Shown here piece after piece: positions 18,374 to 28,190 of a stretch of 64,000 nucleotides of DNA. Within the stretch, counting starts at the first letter, position 1. Each line of letters opens with the position of its first letter. The notes beneath the pieces are model-generated. The model made no database searches and was not told the origin of the DNA. It saw only the letters and a program-made list of their open reading frames with translations. A program made the translations under genes and the position numbers. Source of the DNA: Caldilineaceae bacterium (GTDB lineage: Bacteria; Chloroflexota; Anaerolineae; Caldilineales; Caldilineaceae); assembly GCA_022821585.1 (NCBI GenBank), contig JAJEDI010000032.1, forward strand, positions 1 through 64,000, given 5' to 3'.

Positions 18374-19624
18374 ATGAAGGGACAAACGGCAGAGCTGGCA
18401 GTTGAGGGAGGGACTCCCGTTTTTTCGGAGCCCATCGGTCAGAATCTGGGCGTGCGCAAAGTCGGCGCGGAAGAGGCGGAGGCAGTGGCTGCCTTGATCC
18501 GCGACGGGATAAGAGGCGATCCAATTGACGCGTTTTGCGAGGCTTTCACACGAGCGCATGGCGTGCGCCACGGGGTTGCTGTAGATTCAGGAACCGCTGC
18601 GGTCCACGTCGGCGTTGTCGCCGCCGGTGTCGAACCCGGCGATGAGGTAATCCTCCCGGCCATCAGCGACGTGGGTTCGGTGAAAGGAATCCTCGCCCAG
18701 AACGCCATTCCGATCTTTGCCGACGTAGATTTGCATACGTTCAACATCGATCCCGCCGACGTCGAGGCAAAGATAACTGACAGGACGAAGGCAATCGTAG
18801 CAGTCCATCTTTACGGTCAGCCAGCGAAGATGGACGAACTGATGGACATTGGCCGGCGCCACGACATTCCGATCATTGAGGACTGCGCGCAGGCGCATTT
18901 CGCTGAATACAAGGGGAGGAGAGTGGGAACAATTGGAGATATTGGCGTATTCAGCTTCATCACCGGCAAACATATGACAACGATTACAGGCGGCATGGTG
19001 ATGACAGATACAGATGAGTTCGCCGAGCGGGCTGCGCTGTTCGCTGTAGGGCGCGGAGAGGAAGAAGGCACCAAGGAGGGTATGTTCTTCCGCACCCACG
19101 TCGGTCTGGGGCTCAACTACCGGATGAATCCTTTGGGGGCGGCGGTGGGAATGGTGCAGCTAAACAAGCTGGACGACATCGTGGCACGGCGCAGAGAGAC
19201 CGGTCAGATGCTCGACCGGTTGATTCACGACATTCCGGGACTCAGCCCGCCGCACATTATAGATGAGGCAAAGCACGCCTACTGGCTCTACGCGGTCAGG
19301 TTGGATGAGGGCGCGTTTACTGCAGACATTTACACTTTTGCTCGCGCCCTGAAGGCCGAGGGCGTGGCTTGCATGCCCAAGTGGTACTATCTCCTCTATG
19401 ATCATCCTGCTTTTTTGAACCCAGAACCGCCGAAACATCCCGAATACGCGTTTCCGCGAGCCGTGTACGACGACCGCGAAAGGTATTACAAGGGCATGTG
19501 CCCCAACGCGGAACGGGGATTGGCAGCGCACCTCGTGATCACGTGGAGCGAATTCTATACGAAGGAGGATGTACTAGGCGTAGAAAGGGCCTTGCGCAAG
19601 GTAGCCGATGCCTATAGGGCATAG
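18374..19624 (+). CDS. DegT/DnrJ/EryC1/StrS-family aminotransferase
   Basis: GVAVDSGTAAVHVGVVAAGVEPGDEVILPAISD, IPIIEDCAQAHFAEYKGRRVGTIGDIGVFSF. Confidence 0.9.
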   Translation: MKGQTAELAVEGGTPVFSEPIGQNLGVRKVGAEEAEAVAALIRDGIRGDPIDAFCEAFTRAHGVRHGVAVDSGTAAVHVGVVAAGVEPGDEVILPAISDVGSVKGILAQNAIPIFADVDLHTFNIDPADVEAKITDRTKAIVAVHLYGQPAKMDELMDIGRRHDIPIIEDCAQAHFAEYKGRRVGTIGDIGVFSFITGKHMTTITGGMVMTDTDEFAERAALFAVGRGEEEGTKEGMFFRTHVGLGLNYRMNPLGAAVGMVQLNKLDDIVARRRETGQMLDRLIHDIPGLSPPHIIDEAKHAYWLYAVRLDEGAFTADIYTFARALKAEGVACMPKWYYLLYDHPAFLNPEPPKHPEYAFPRAVYDDRERYYKGMCPNAERGLAAHLVITWSEFYTKEDVLGVERALRKVADAYRA

Positions 19625-19642
19625 CCTCCCGGTTCGAACTCA

Positions 19643-19670
19643 AAGCGCTGACGCACGTCAGCGCTTCTTT
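19643..19670 (+). terminator. intrinsic terminator after the DegT gene
   Basis: AAGCGCTGACG-CA-CGTCAGCGCTT followed by CTTT, 19 nt after the stop. Confidence 0.75.
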
Positions 19671-19822
19671 GCATCTTCAACATGATTTAATGCAAGTCAA
19701 CGACCCTGAAACTGCGCGTCCGATAAACGCGAGTCAAACGAATTCAGGCACAATGCGCGCACCCTCTCAGCCGCATTGCGGATTGATTGCCCCAACTCTT
19801 GCCGGACTGCATACAAGCTAAC

Positions 19823-21298
19823 CTAGCGCACGTGGATGTCGGCGAAGTCCATGTAGCGTTCCCAGTCGTAGGTGGTCACGTCGTGCTTGCCGGTGCGGAT
19901 GTGGTAGCCGATTGTGCTTCTGACGGGCTGGTTGACGGGCGGGAGCTCGGTGACGGCGATGCCGTCGGTACCGAGGAGCTTGTAGACGGGGTCGGCGTGC
20001 AGTGCGCCCTGGAACTCGCCGTGGGGGTCGGCCCAGAGATCGGCGTCGGCGCTGACGACGTAGACGGGGCGGGGGGCGACGAGGGCGATGAGCATGTGCT
20101 GGTCGACGGGGAGCTCGTCTTCCCTGTCGTTGTAGCGCTTGAAGTTTTCGCAGAACCAGTGGGGATAGGTGACGTTGGCATGGCGGGCGGTTTCGCCGAA
20201 GCGGCGGCGGAAGAGGGCGGTGCCACCGCAGCCGGAGTTGTTGGGGATGACAAGGGCGAAGCGTTCGTCCTGGGCGCCGGCCCAGAGCGCGGTCTTGCCG
20301 AGGCGGGACTGGCCCATGACGGCGACGCGTGTGTGATCGATGTCGTCATCGGTCTCGAGGTAGTCGAGGGCGCGGCTCAGGCCCCAGGCCCAGGCGCCGA
20401 TGGCTCCCCACTCGTTGGCGGCGGGTCGCGTCTGACCGGCTTTGTAGTAGAGGGGATGGACGCCGTTGTGGAAGCCGTCGTCGTAGTCGGGGTCGAGGTC
20501 GCCATAGTAGATTGTTGTGATCGCGTAGCCGCGTTCCAAAATGCGCTCGACCGGCCAGCGGGAGAGAGCGGTGCCACGGCTGGCTTCGGTGGCGCGGTGG
20601 TTGCGTATGCCGCGGTCGATGCGGTTGCGCATCCACTGCTGTGAGAGAGTTATGCCGGGATCGCTATGGATTGAATGGTTGCCCTGAAAGTTGGGGACGA
20701 GGAAGGAGGGCACGGGTTTGGTCTGGTCGTTGGGCTGGTAGACGAGAATGTCCATCCTGTGACCGTCGCGGCGGCCGGTGAAGTAGACGGCGATCTCTTT
20801 GCGCGTTGCCTGGCCGTCGAGGGCGCTCTCGTCGACGGAGGTGACTTCGAAGGTCATGGCCTCGGGGCGGCCGGGCGCTTTGCCGTAGACGTGCTCCTCA
20901 AAAAGGCGCAACAGTTCCGGGCGGCGCACATTGCGCCAGGTTTCGGCATCGGTCACCGTATTGCCATCGAGTAGGCGCAGAGCGTCGGGCAACTGGTAGT
21001 CGGGCACTCTTTCTTCGTCGTAGTTGACATCCTCACATTCCCGCACCTGGTTGTACCAGGCGCTGGCCTGGGCGCGGGTGGGATCCAGTTTCAGGGCATA
21101 TTCGAAGATTTCGGCGGCCAGGGGTTTGTTGTCCTGCAGGCCGTAGGCGCGGCCGAGCACTTCGAAGGTAAAGGAGTGTTCGAGCAGTTCGGGATGGATG
21201 TCCACCAGGTGGGTCAGGCTGGCGATGACGTATTCCGGTGCTTCCCAGGTCGCCATTTCCTCGAGCAGGAGGTTCAGTTGCTCAGATACCTTAGCCAT
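19823..21298 (-). CDS. CE15/glucuronoyl esterase-like alpha/beta hydrolase with N-terminal helical (TPR-like) extension
   Basis: [46 protein letters not shown]-terminal about 80 aa helical repeat-like. Confidence 0.72.
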   Translation of the reverse strand: MAKVSEQLNLLLEEMATWEAPEYVIASLTHLVDIHPELLEHSFTFEVLGRAYGLQDNKPLAAEIFEYALKLDPTRAQASAWYNQVRECEDVNYDEERVPDYQLPDALRLLDGNTVTDAETWRNVRRPELLRLFEEHVYGKAPGRPEAMTFEVTSVDESALDGQATRKEIAVYFTGRRDGHRMDILVYQPNDQTKPVPSFLVPNFQGNHSIHSDPGITLSQQWMRNRIDRGIRNHRATEASRGTALSRWPVERILERGYAITTIYYGDLDPDYDDGFHNGVHPLYYKAGQTRPAANEWGAIGAWAWGLSRALDYLETDDDIDHTRVAVMGQSRLGKTALWAGAQDERFALVIPNNSGCGGTALFRRRFGETARHANVTYPHWFCENFKRYNDREDELPVDQHMLIALVAPRPVYVVSADADLWADPHGEFQGALHADPVYKLLGTDGIAVTELPPVNQPVRSTIGYHIRTGKHDVTTYDWERYMDFADIHVR

Positions 21299-21359
21299 TG
21301 AGATTTCCTTGACTGGATTGCGAGAAGCGTTGTGGCCGGTGAATGGGCAGGAGACAGGC

Positions 21360-22280
21360 TCAGACCTGGAGAACGTCGCGAATATAGTCGCGGCTCTGTT
21401 TGGCGCTTTCGACCGGCGACCAGCCTGGGTCTCGTTGCGAACGGCCTACCGAGTCCTGTTCGACGATCATCCACCCTTGATAGCCTTGTTTGCGCAGCAC
21501 GTCGAAGAAGGCGGGAAAGTCGACAGCGCCTCGACCCAACTCGGCGAAGATGTCCATTGCCCAGGCCTGGCGCATGTGGATCCTTTCTCTTCTCACTTGT
21601 TCCAGTTTTTGCGGCCAGACGTCCTTGATGTGGAGATACCAGATGCGGTCGGCGTACTGCCTGGTTGCTTCGACGACGTCGCCGCCGCCGTAGTGGTAGT
21701 GGCCGGTGTCGAGGCAGAGGCCGACCAGTGCGGGGTCGGTCATCTCCATGATGCGGGCAACCTCGGCGGGGGTCTCGACATAGGTGCCGGTGTGATGATG
21801 GAAGACGGTCTTGAGGTTGAAGCGTTCTTTGCAGAGGGTTGCGACGGCCTCCAGGGTTTTGGCGGCGCGCTGCCATTCTTCGTCGGTCCAGCCGTCGCTG
21901 CCGTCGGCGGCGACGGAGCCGGCGACCTCAAGACGCCTTGGTGTCGTATCTCCGGCGATGATGATTTCCGAGACGCCGAAATAGGCGAGCAGCGCGCCAA
22001 CGCTTTGTACGCGCTCAAGTAAGGGGTCGAGCCCTCCATCCTGCCCGAGGGGCAGGGCCACATAGGAGGAGGCCGCCTTCAGGTCTCTTTGCGCCAATTC
22101 GGCTCGCAACGTCTCCGGTTCGGCGGGGAAAAAGCCGTTGGTGCTGATTTCCGTGCCCTGGTATCCGGCCGCTGCGATTCCGTCCAGCATCTGGGCAAAG
22201 GTGAGGCCGCTGGTCTTGCTGCCGGCAAAGGAAAGGACGTCCCAGCTGATGGGGGCGCTGCCTATCTGCACTTCAAACAT
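21360..22280 (-). CDS. sugar phosphate isomerase/epimerase (IolE-like TIM barrel)
   Basis: [15 protein letters not shown]...[16 protein letters not shown]...[14 protein letters not shown]. Confidence 0.85.
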   Translation of the reverse strand: MFEVQIGSAPISWDVLSFAGSKTSGLTFAQMLDGIAAAGYQGTEISTNGFFPAEPETLRAELAQRDLKAASSYVALPLGQDGGLDPLLERVQSVGALLAYFGVSEIIIAGDTTPRRLEVAGSVAADGSDGWTDEEWQRAAKTLEAVATLCKERFNLKTVFHHHTGTYVETPAEVARIMEMTDPALVGLCLDTGHYHYGGGDVVEATRQYADRIWYLHIKDVWPQKLEQVRRERIHMRQAWAMDIFAELGRGAVDFPAFFDVLRKQGYQGWMIVEQDSVGRSQRDPGWSPVESAKQSRDYIRDVLQV

Positions 22281-22403
22281 AGTTCCTCACTTGGTGGGTT
22301 TACCGTGGGTGCTCGGGAACCAGCAGACGGTCCGAGTATGGGATAGGCAGGCGTGAAGCGCTACGCAGCCTTACAGAAAAGGCGCCTGAATCGGCGCCAT
22401 GGG

Positions 22404-23492
22404 TCAACGGATGGCTGCACCGGTCTCGTCGTCGAAGAGGTGAAAGCGGTTGAAGGAGAGGCTGAGGACATCTCCCTCGCGCACCTGGGTTGCGGCTACA
22501 TCTTTGACCTTGAGGAGGAGGCCCTCTTTCTCGATGTCAAGAATCGTCTCCGAACCGAGCGGTTCCAGCAGGAAAACCCCGGCTTGATTGGCGCCGTCTT
22601 CATCCATGGTGAAGCGGATCTCTTCAGGGCGAACGCCAAGGGTACAGACGCCGCCGGGGCAGAGTTCGGCGGCTCGGTGGGCCATCTCGTTGTCGACCGG
22701 GATGACGAACTGATCGCTCTTGTGGACGGTTTTGCCGTTCTCCTTCCGGAGGGCGCCGGGGATGAAGTTCATGGGTGTGGAGCCGACGAAACGGGCGACG
22801 AAGTTGTTAGCCGGCATGTCGTAGATTTCGCTGGGCGTGCCCAGCTGTTGCAGCGTGCCTTCGTTCATCACCGCGATCTGGTCGGCCATTGTCATGCCCT
22901 CGACCTGATCATGGGTGACGTAGATCATGGTGGTGCCCAATTCATGCTGCAGGCGTTTAATCTCGGCGCGCATGTAGACGCGGAGAAGGGCATCGATGTT
23001 GGAGAGGGGCTCATCCATGAGGAAGACGACGGGCTCGCGGACGATGGCCCGGCCGAGGGCGATGCGCTGCTGCTCGCCACCGGAGCAGAGGCCGGGCGGC
23101 CGCTCAAGGGTATGGGTTATGCCCAGCATTTCGGCTACATCGCGGACGCGGCGCTCGATCTCATCCTTAGGCGTCTTGCGCAAGCGCAGGGGATAGGCGA
23201 TGTTGTCGAAGGCGGTGAAGTGGGGGTAGAGGGCATAGCTCTGGAAGACGAGGGCGACATCGCGTTCGCGCGGTTCGAGGTCGTTGACGCGTGTCTCGCC
23301 GATGTAGATATCTCCGTAGGTGGGGCGCTCCAGCCCGGCAACGCAGCGCATGGTGGTGGTCTTGCCGCAGCCGGAGGGGCCGAGCAGGACGACCAGGTCA
23401 CCGTCCCTGACGACGAGATTGAGCTGATTGACGGCGCAGGTATCGCCGAAGTACTTTGTCAGACCTTCTATTCTTACTTCCGCCAAAATCAA
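22404..23492 (-). CDS. carbohydrate ABC transporter ATPase (UgpC/MsmX-like)
   Basis: LLGPSGCGKTTTMRCVAGLE, CSGGEQQRIALGRAIVREPVVFLMDEPLSNIDA. Confidence 0.93.
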   Translation of the reverse strand: MILAEVRIEGLTKYFGDTCAVNQLNLVVRDGDLVVLLGPSGCGKTTTMRCVAGLERPTYGDIYIGETRVNDLEPRERDVALVFQSYALYPHFTAFDNIAYPLRLRKTPKDEIERRVRDVAEMLGITHTLERPPGLCSGGEQQRIALGRAIVREPVVFLMDEPLSNIDALLRVYMRAEIKRLQHELGTTMIYVTHDQVEGMTMADQIAVMNEGTLQQLGTPSEIYDMPANNFVARFVGSTPMNFIPGALRKENGKTVHKSDQFVIPVDNEMAHRAAELCPGGVCTLGVRPEEIRFTMDEDGANQAGVFLLEPLGSETILDIEKEGLLLKVKDVAATQVREGDVLSLSFNRFHLFDDETGAAIR

Positions 23493-23586
23493 CTCTCCTT
23501 TGGCTCTCGGAAGCCAACTCTCGGCCGCAAATCCGGCGGCCTGGCGTCGTGAGCTTTACGGTGACACGGAGGCCGTTGGTAAGGGC

Positions 23587-24501
23587 TTACTGGCCGCTGG
23601 CGACGCCGAAGGTCAGCCCGCGCACGAGGAATCTCTGTAAGGTAAAGGCTGCGACCAGCACGGGAAAAACCGCGATGGTGCCGGCGGCGCTGACCACGCC
23701 CCAGTCAAGCTCGTGCTGTGGGATCTGCGCCTGGATCGCAATCGGAAGCGTCATGGTTTTCATGGAGTTCACGAAGTAGAGGGCGATGATGTACTCGTTC
23801 CAGTTGAAGATAAAGAGCAGGATGGCGATGGAAAAGAGGCTGGGGAAGATCAGCGGCAGGAGGATGCGGCGCACGGCGCCGAAACGGGTATCTCCGTCCA
23901 TGAGGGCGGCTTCCTCGACGTCCATGGGGACATCCATAAAGGTGCCGCGCAGGACCCAGACGGCGAAGGCGGTGTTGAGAACAGTATAGAGGATGATCAG
24001 CGTATATTTTTCGTCGATAATTCCAAGATCACTGCCGAGGAGGAAGAGGGGGATGGCGGAGGCGATGGGGGGCAGGAGGGCGACGAGACCCATCAGGCCG
24101 ACGACGATGGCGACGAATTTGAAGGGCAGGCGCATCCTGGTGGCGGCGTAGGCGGCTGGGACTGAAATGACCAGACAGATGATGGTTGCCAAGGTGGCAA
24201 CGACGAGACTGTTATAGACATTTTCGAGGATGCGACGTTCAAAGATGGTCACCCAGGCGTCAAGGCGGGGGTCGGTTGGGAAAAAACGGGGCGGGATGTG
24301 GGCGAGGTCGCGCAGAGATTTGATGGAGGAGATGGCGACCCAGTACATAGGGACGAGTGTCCAGAAGGCGGCGAGGTAGAGGACGATGACAACGAGCAGT
24401 TTTCGCAGGTTGAAACGGCGTTCCTGTACGGCCATTTCAACAGGGAGGGGCACGGTCTCGGTTGTTGCCGTCTCTCTCGCTTCAGATTGTGCCATCAGCA
24501 T
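23587..24501 (-). CDS. carbohydrate ABC transporter permease (MalG-like)
   Basis: VEEAALMDGDTRFGAVRRILLPLIFPSLFSIA. Confidence 0.9.
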   Translation of the reverse strand: MLMAQSEARETATTETVPLPVEMAVQERRFNLRKLLVVIVLYLAAFWTLVPMYWVAISSIKSLRDLAHIPPRFFPTDPRLDAWVTIFERRILENVYNSLVVATLATIICLVISVPAAYAATRMRLPFKFVAIVVGLMGLVALLPPIASAIPLFLLGSDLGIIDEKYTLIILYTVLNTAFAVWVLRGTFMDVPMDVEEAALMDGDTRFGAVRRILLPLIFPSLFSIAILLFIFNWNEYIIALYFVNSMKTMTLPIAIQAQIPQHELDWGVVSAAGTIAVFPVLVAAFTLQRFLVRGLTFGVASGQ

Positions 24502-24529
24502 ATACTCCTTGGGAAAACGACAGTCAAAC

Positions 24530-25495
24530 TCAGCGGCTTCTGCGCTCCACCCACAGATATCTTACAAAGATGGTGCCGGCGATGTAGGTCATCAGCAGCA
24601 TGACGAGCACCGCAGCAGAGGCGTAGTGGGGCTTGAGGCGCTGGAAGGACATACCGTAGATGTACCAGGACAGGTTCCAGGTGGCGCGGCCGGGGCCGCC
24701 CTGGGTGGTGGCGGCGATGGTGCCGATGGTGCGGGTGGACCAGACAAAGACGAGGATGGTGGCGATGGCGAACATCGGCCTGATGTAGGGAAGGGTCATG
24801 TCCCAGAAGGCGCGCCAGCGGGTTGCGCCATCGACGGCGGCAGCTTCGTAGATGTCGCGGGGGACCTGGTTGAGGCCGGCGTAGAGGAGCAGGAATGCCA
24901 AGGGGCTGATGCGCCAGATCTCGACGACACAGAGGGCGATAAAGGCGGTATCGGCCTTCACAAGCCAGATGATGGGTTCCAAGCCGACCGCGGCGAGCGG
25001 CACGTTTACCAGTCCCAAAGTGGGGTGGTACATGATCTTCCACATCATACCGGCGACGATTTCGGATACCATGAGTGGAATAATCAGGATGGAGATCCAG
25101 ATGGCCTTGCGGCCGGCGTAGTCGCTATGCACCAGAAGGGCCAGACCCAGCCCCACAAGCAGGCACATGGGGACGACAACGATGCCCATCTTGAGGCTGA
25201 AGATGAGTGCGCCGTGGAAGATGGTGTCCCTGGTGAGCCGGGAGAGGTTGGCGAGGCCGATCCACTCACCTTTTTCGCTGGTGAGAATCAGCCAGAAGTT
25301 GTAAACGATGGGATAGAACTGGACCAGAATCAGTGCCAGGAGGCTGGGCACGATCAGCAAGACACCGAGGCGGTTGTCGCGAAAGCTGAATAGCTCTGAC
25401 CACATGCCCTGGGGCGGCGGAGGCTGTGTGGTCACGCTGTTTGCGCTTGTCGCGCCCTGGCCAGGCAAGGGACTGACGGTCTGTTGTACGGTCAA
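24530..25495 (-). CDS. sugar ABC transporter permease (MalF-like)
   Basis: YEAAAVDGATRWRAFWDMTLPYIRPMFAIA. Confidence 0.9.
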   Translation of the reverse strand: MTVQQTVSPLPGQGATSANSVTTQPPPPQGMWSELFSFRDNRLGVLLIVPSLLALILVQFYPIVYNFWLILTSEKGEWIGLANLSRLTRDTIFHGALIFSLKMGIVVVPMCLLVGLGLALLVHSDYAGRKAIWISILIIPLMVSEIVAGMMWKIMYHPTLGLVNVPLAAVGLEPIIWLVKADTAFIALCVVEIWRISPLAFLLLYAGLNQVPRDIYEAAAVDGATRWRAFWDMTLPYIRPMFAIATILVFVWSTRTIGTIAATTQGGPGRATWNLSWYIYGMSFQRLKPHYASAAVLVMLLMTYIAGTIFVRYLWVERRSR

Positions 25496-25573
25496 CGATG
25501 CCCTCCTTGGACCGGTTGATCAGTTCGAAGAAGAAGACCTTTTGCGCCCAAGTTCAGAGTATGCGTACAGGGA

Positions 25574-25604
25574 GAGAGGAGTGAGGGGGAATCTCGCTCC
25601 TCTC
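25574..25604. other. hairpin in SBP-permease gap
   Basis: GAGAGGAGTGAG-N7-CTCGCTCCTCTC. Confidence 0.6.
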
Positions 25605-25617
25605 CCGGGAAATCACT

Positions 25618-26961
25618 CTAGTTGGTCACACCTTCCATTTCGAGCCGGATTTCGGCGCCAGCCTGCTCGCAGGCTTCCTGGCCGGTTATGTCACCGGCGC
25701 CGACGGCGCTGAAGGCCGGTCCAAGAATGGCGAGGCTGATACCGGTGGCCTGGGTGCTGCGGGGCCGCCACTTGGGCGGCACCATCAGGGCTTCGAACTG
25801 GGCCGGGAACCAAGGCTTCTCCAGGATCAGTTCAGGGTCGTTGAAGACGGACTTGCGGAAGGGGATGCCGCCGGCGTGGGCGTAGGACAGCGCGTGCTCC
25901 TGGTTGTAGTGCATCCACTCCATGTAGGTCCAGGCGGCGTCCTTGTGCTCGGAGTGGGCATTGAGCACGAGGCCCCAGTGGCCCATCATGGAGACGTGGG
26001 GCGCGCCGACTTCGGAGGCGGGCAGAGGCAGATAGAGCATCTTGCCGGCTACGTCGGAGTCGGTCTCGTCCTCAAAGGCGGCGTAGGCGTCGCCCGGCCA
26101 GCCGATGCCCATCATGGCGCGGCCGGAGACGACCTCAGCGACCATCTCGGTGGTGCCGTAGGTATTGCCGCCCGGCGGCAGGTACTTGCTCAGCTGCTCG
26201 TAGAGCGTGAGGGCATCGCAGCCGGCCTCGTTGTCGAGGATTACGTTGAATTCGTCGTCGAAGATGCCGCCGCCCATGGACCACAGAAGGGCCAGGGCGT
26301 CACTGCCGGCGGCGCCGCGCACGTTGTAGCCGTAGAAGGGCGGGTCGCAATCGGGACAGTGGACTTGTTCAGCGATCGCCAGTACGTCATCCCAGGTTAC
26401 AGGCGCATCGAGTCCGAGTTCGTCAAGGATGTCCTGGCGGATGTAGAACATGATGACGTTGCCCTGGATGGGCAGGGCGTGCAGGTCGGGGCGCTCACCG
26501 GTCTGGAAGTCCAAGGGGATAGGCCCGTAGGGGGGAGGCCAGGAGAAGACGTCGTAGGAGACCTGGGGCACGTCGTCGTCGCGGGTTGCGCCGTAGGCTT
26601 CGGTGAGGTTGACGGAGAGCCCGCCGTCGACGATGTTAGGCATCCAGGGATCGTCGGCGAAGATGACGTCGAATTCACCGGACTCGGTGCGGGCGAGGGA
26701 GATCACCTTTTCGAAGAAGGTCGTCCAGGGGAAGGGCGCCACTTCGACCTTGATGCCCGGGTTTTCTTCTTCGAACTGCGGGATCAGAGCGACGAGGCCA
26801 TCAGCCAGGGGGCCCTGGGCGGTGATGATACTGATGGTGACTTCCTCGGGCATTTCTTCTTCCATGGCCCCGGTCTCTGCCGGCGCCGCGGGCGCCGCGC
26901 AGGCCGACACCATGATAGCCATCACCAGGGTGAAGACGGCGAACAGATAGAGCTTTTTCAT
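25618..26961 (-). CDS. ABC transporter substrate-binding lipoprotein
   Basis: MKKLYLFAVFTLVMAIMVSACAAPAAPAE lipobox; SBP_bac_1-like body. Confidence 0.88.
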   Translation of the reverse strand: MKKLYLFAVFTLVMAIMVSACAAPAAPAETGAMEEEMPEEVTISIITAQGPLADGLVALIPQFEEENPGIKVEVAPFPWTTFFEKVISLARTESGEFDVIFADDPWMPNIVDGGLSVNLTEAYGATRDDDVPQVSYDVFSWPPPYGPIPLDFQTGERPDLHALPIQGNVIMFYIRQDILDELGLDAPVTWDDVLAIAEQVHCPDCDPPFYGYNVRGAAGSDALALLWSMGGGIFDDEFNVILDNEAGCDALTLYEQLSKYLPPGGNTYGTTEMVAEVVSGRAMMGIGWPGDAYAAFEDETDSDVAGKMLYLPLPASEVGAPHVSMMGHWGLVLNAHSEHKDAAWTYMEWMHYNQEHALSYAHAGGIPFRKSVFNDPELILEKPWFPAQFEALMVPPKWRPRSTQATGISLAILGPAFSAVGAGDITGQEACEQAGAEIRLEMEGVTN

Positions 26962-27156
26962 GACTTTGCTTCCTCCTTACTGAAATTGGTTTGGAGAGAA
27001 CTGCACTGGAGTTTCACGGAAATGCGATTCTGTCAGGCACTTGGCAAGGTCAAAGGACGGGGGAGGATCTATTCTGTTGGAAAGGTTTGGCTGGCAGGTA
27101 TATTGGAAGATATTGCGCACTTTGTCAAGTGCCCATATTCGGGGCCTGGCGTGGGT

Positions 27157-27184
27157 AAACTGGTATCTAGGAAGATACCAGTTT
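27157..27184. promoter_or_regulatory. operator-like perfect palindrome upstream of SBP gene 25618-26961
   Basis: AAACTGGTATCT-AGGA-AGATACCAGTTT, 12-bp perfect arms. Confidence 0.6.
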
Positions 27185-27424
27185 CGCGCCATGCGGATGG
27201 GTGCAGCCCATTTTTTGCGCAACGTAGTCGCTATTTGGCCATATGCATTTTGATGGAATTCTGTTCTATACCCGCCTCTCGTCAGAGGCGGCTCTTGGGG
27301 TCAAAGAACCGCGGAATTCCAGTAAAGCGCGCATACCTCAATTAAGTCGGAATAGGGCCAGAGGATCCCAAAAGTAACCATTCATTCTCACCGCCGCAGT
27401 CTTATTTGCCATCGTAACCGTCCC

Positions 27425-27600
27425 TATAATGCGATTCGCCACTTCCCACTTGAACTCCCACATCTAGCGGAATGAGGTCGCCAGACGAGCAAGGGAACGA
27501 AGAGCCGTCTGATTGCGGGGGCCTGCCTAGTCTAGTAGTCTCGCAAGACTCCACATATCAGAAAGCCCGCCAACTGAGTTGTTGGCGGGCTTTCTGTTTC
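27425..27600 (+). ncRNA. candidate orphan small-RNA transcription unit (-10-like TATAAT to terminator)
   Basis: CCCTATAATGCG at 27422-27433, no ORF, terminator hairpin 27560-27595; no family recognised. Confidence 0.25.
27560..27600. terminator. intrinsic terminator (15-bp perfect stem)
   Basis: AGAAAGCCCGCCAAC-TGAGTT-GTTGGCGGGCTTTCT then GTTTC. Confidence 0.8.
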
Positions 27601-27613
27601 ATTCGTGACTCAG

Positions 27614-27847
27614 CTACTCGAAGTAGCTGCGGTCTAAGCGGGAATGTTTGATTATGGCTCTAAGCGTTCCTACGGGGACTTCTGTCTTGTTAGGCACGAC
27701 TACCGTGATGGTAGTCATTCGACCGTCTTCATCTCTAATGCGAGATTGCATCACAATGTGACTGCCTGACTGCCTGTCTTTCTCAAAACCGTGTTCTCTG
27801 AGGATTCTGAGAATCCTGCGCGATGATATCGGACGTAGTCTTGGCAT
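27614..27847 (-). CDS. hicA: HicA-family toxin
   Basis: SSRRILRILREHGFEKDRQSGSHIVMQ...VVVPNKTEVPVGTLRAIIKHSRL; ATG at 27847. Confidence 0.85.
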   Translation of the reverse strand: MPRLRPISSRRILRILREHGFEKDRQSGSHIVMQSRIRDEDGRMTTITVVVPNKTEVPVGTLRAIIKHSRLDRSYFE

Positions 27848-28142
27848 AAGCCAGAGTAACCTCACAAAGTGTTGTGTGGGCTCTCTGATCAATGGGCGTG
27901 AACTGAACCTCCAGGTTTCGCTGAATATCAGTAGGTGTATCTGATTCGAGACGGCTGAGATAGCCCATTACTTCTGTAAAGGAAGCAGCCTCAAGAAACA
28001 ATTGAATCGCTTCTCGAAGATTTTCCTGCGCCTCCTCCAATGTCCTTCCCTGACTTGCTATCTCCAGGCCCTTGCATTCGGTTACATACCAATCATCCTC
28101 ACGCCAAATCGAGCATTCGAGTTTCCACATCGTTGATTCCAT
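27783..28142 (-). CDS. hicB: HicB-family antitoxin (overlaps hicA start)
   Basis: CSIWREDDWYVTECKGLEIASQGRTLEEAQENLREAIQLFLE. Confidence 0.82.
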   Translation of the reverse strand: MESTMWKLECSIWREDDWYVTECKGLEIASQGRTLEEAQENLREAIQLFLEAASFTEVMGYLSRLESDTPTDIQRNLEVQFTPIDQRAHTTLCEVTLAYAKTTSDIIAQDSQNPQRTRF

Positions 28143-28158
28143 CTCTCTCTCTCGTTTT

Positions 28159-28190
28159 GTCGTTGAGTCGTTGTGTCGTTGAGTCGTTGA
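28159..28190. repeat. 8-bp tandem repeat x4 upstream of hicBA
   Basis: GTCGTTGA GTCGTTGT GTCGTTGA GTCGTTGA. Confidence 0.85.

Noticed and set aside
19625-19645. tRNA-like GGTTCGAACTC
   Set aside because: T-loop-like string only; no cloverleaf, and it abuts a gene end and terminator.
25876-27345. 489-aa plus-strand ORF
   Set aside because: Mostly antisense to the SBP gene 25618-26961; no recognisable motifs.
27614-27892. longer HicA start at 27892
   Set aside because: Family alignment by eye starts at MPRLRPISSRRIL (27847).
28159-28190. CRISPR-like array
   Set aside because: Units are 8 bp, contiguous with no spacers; no cas genes.
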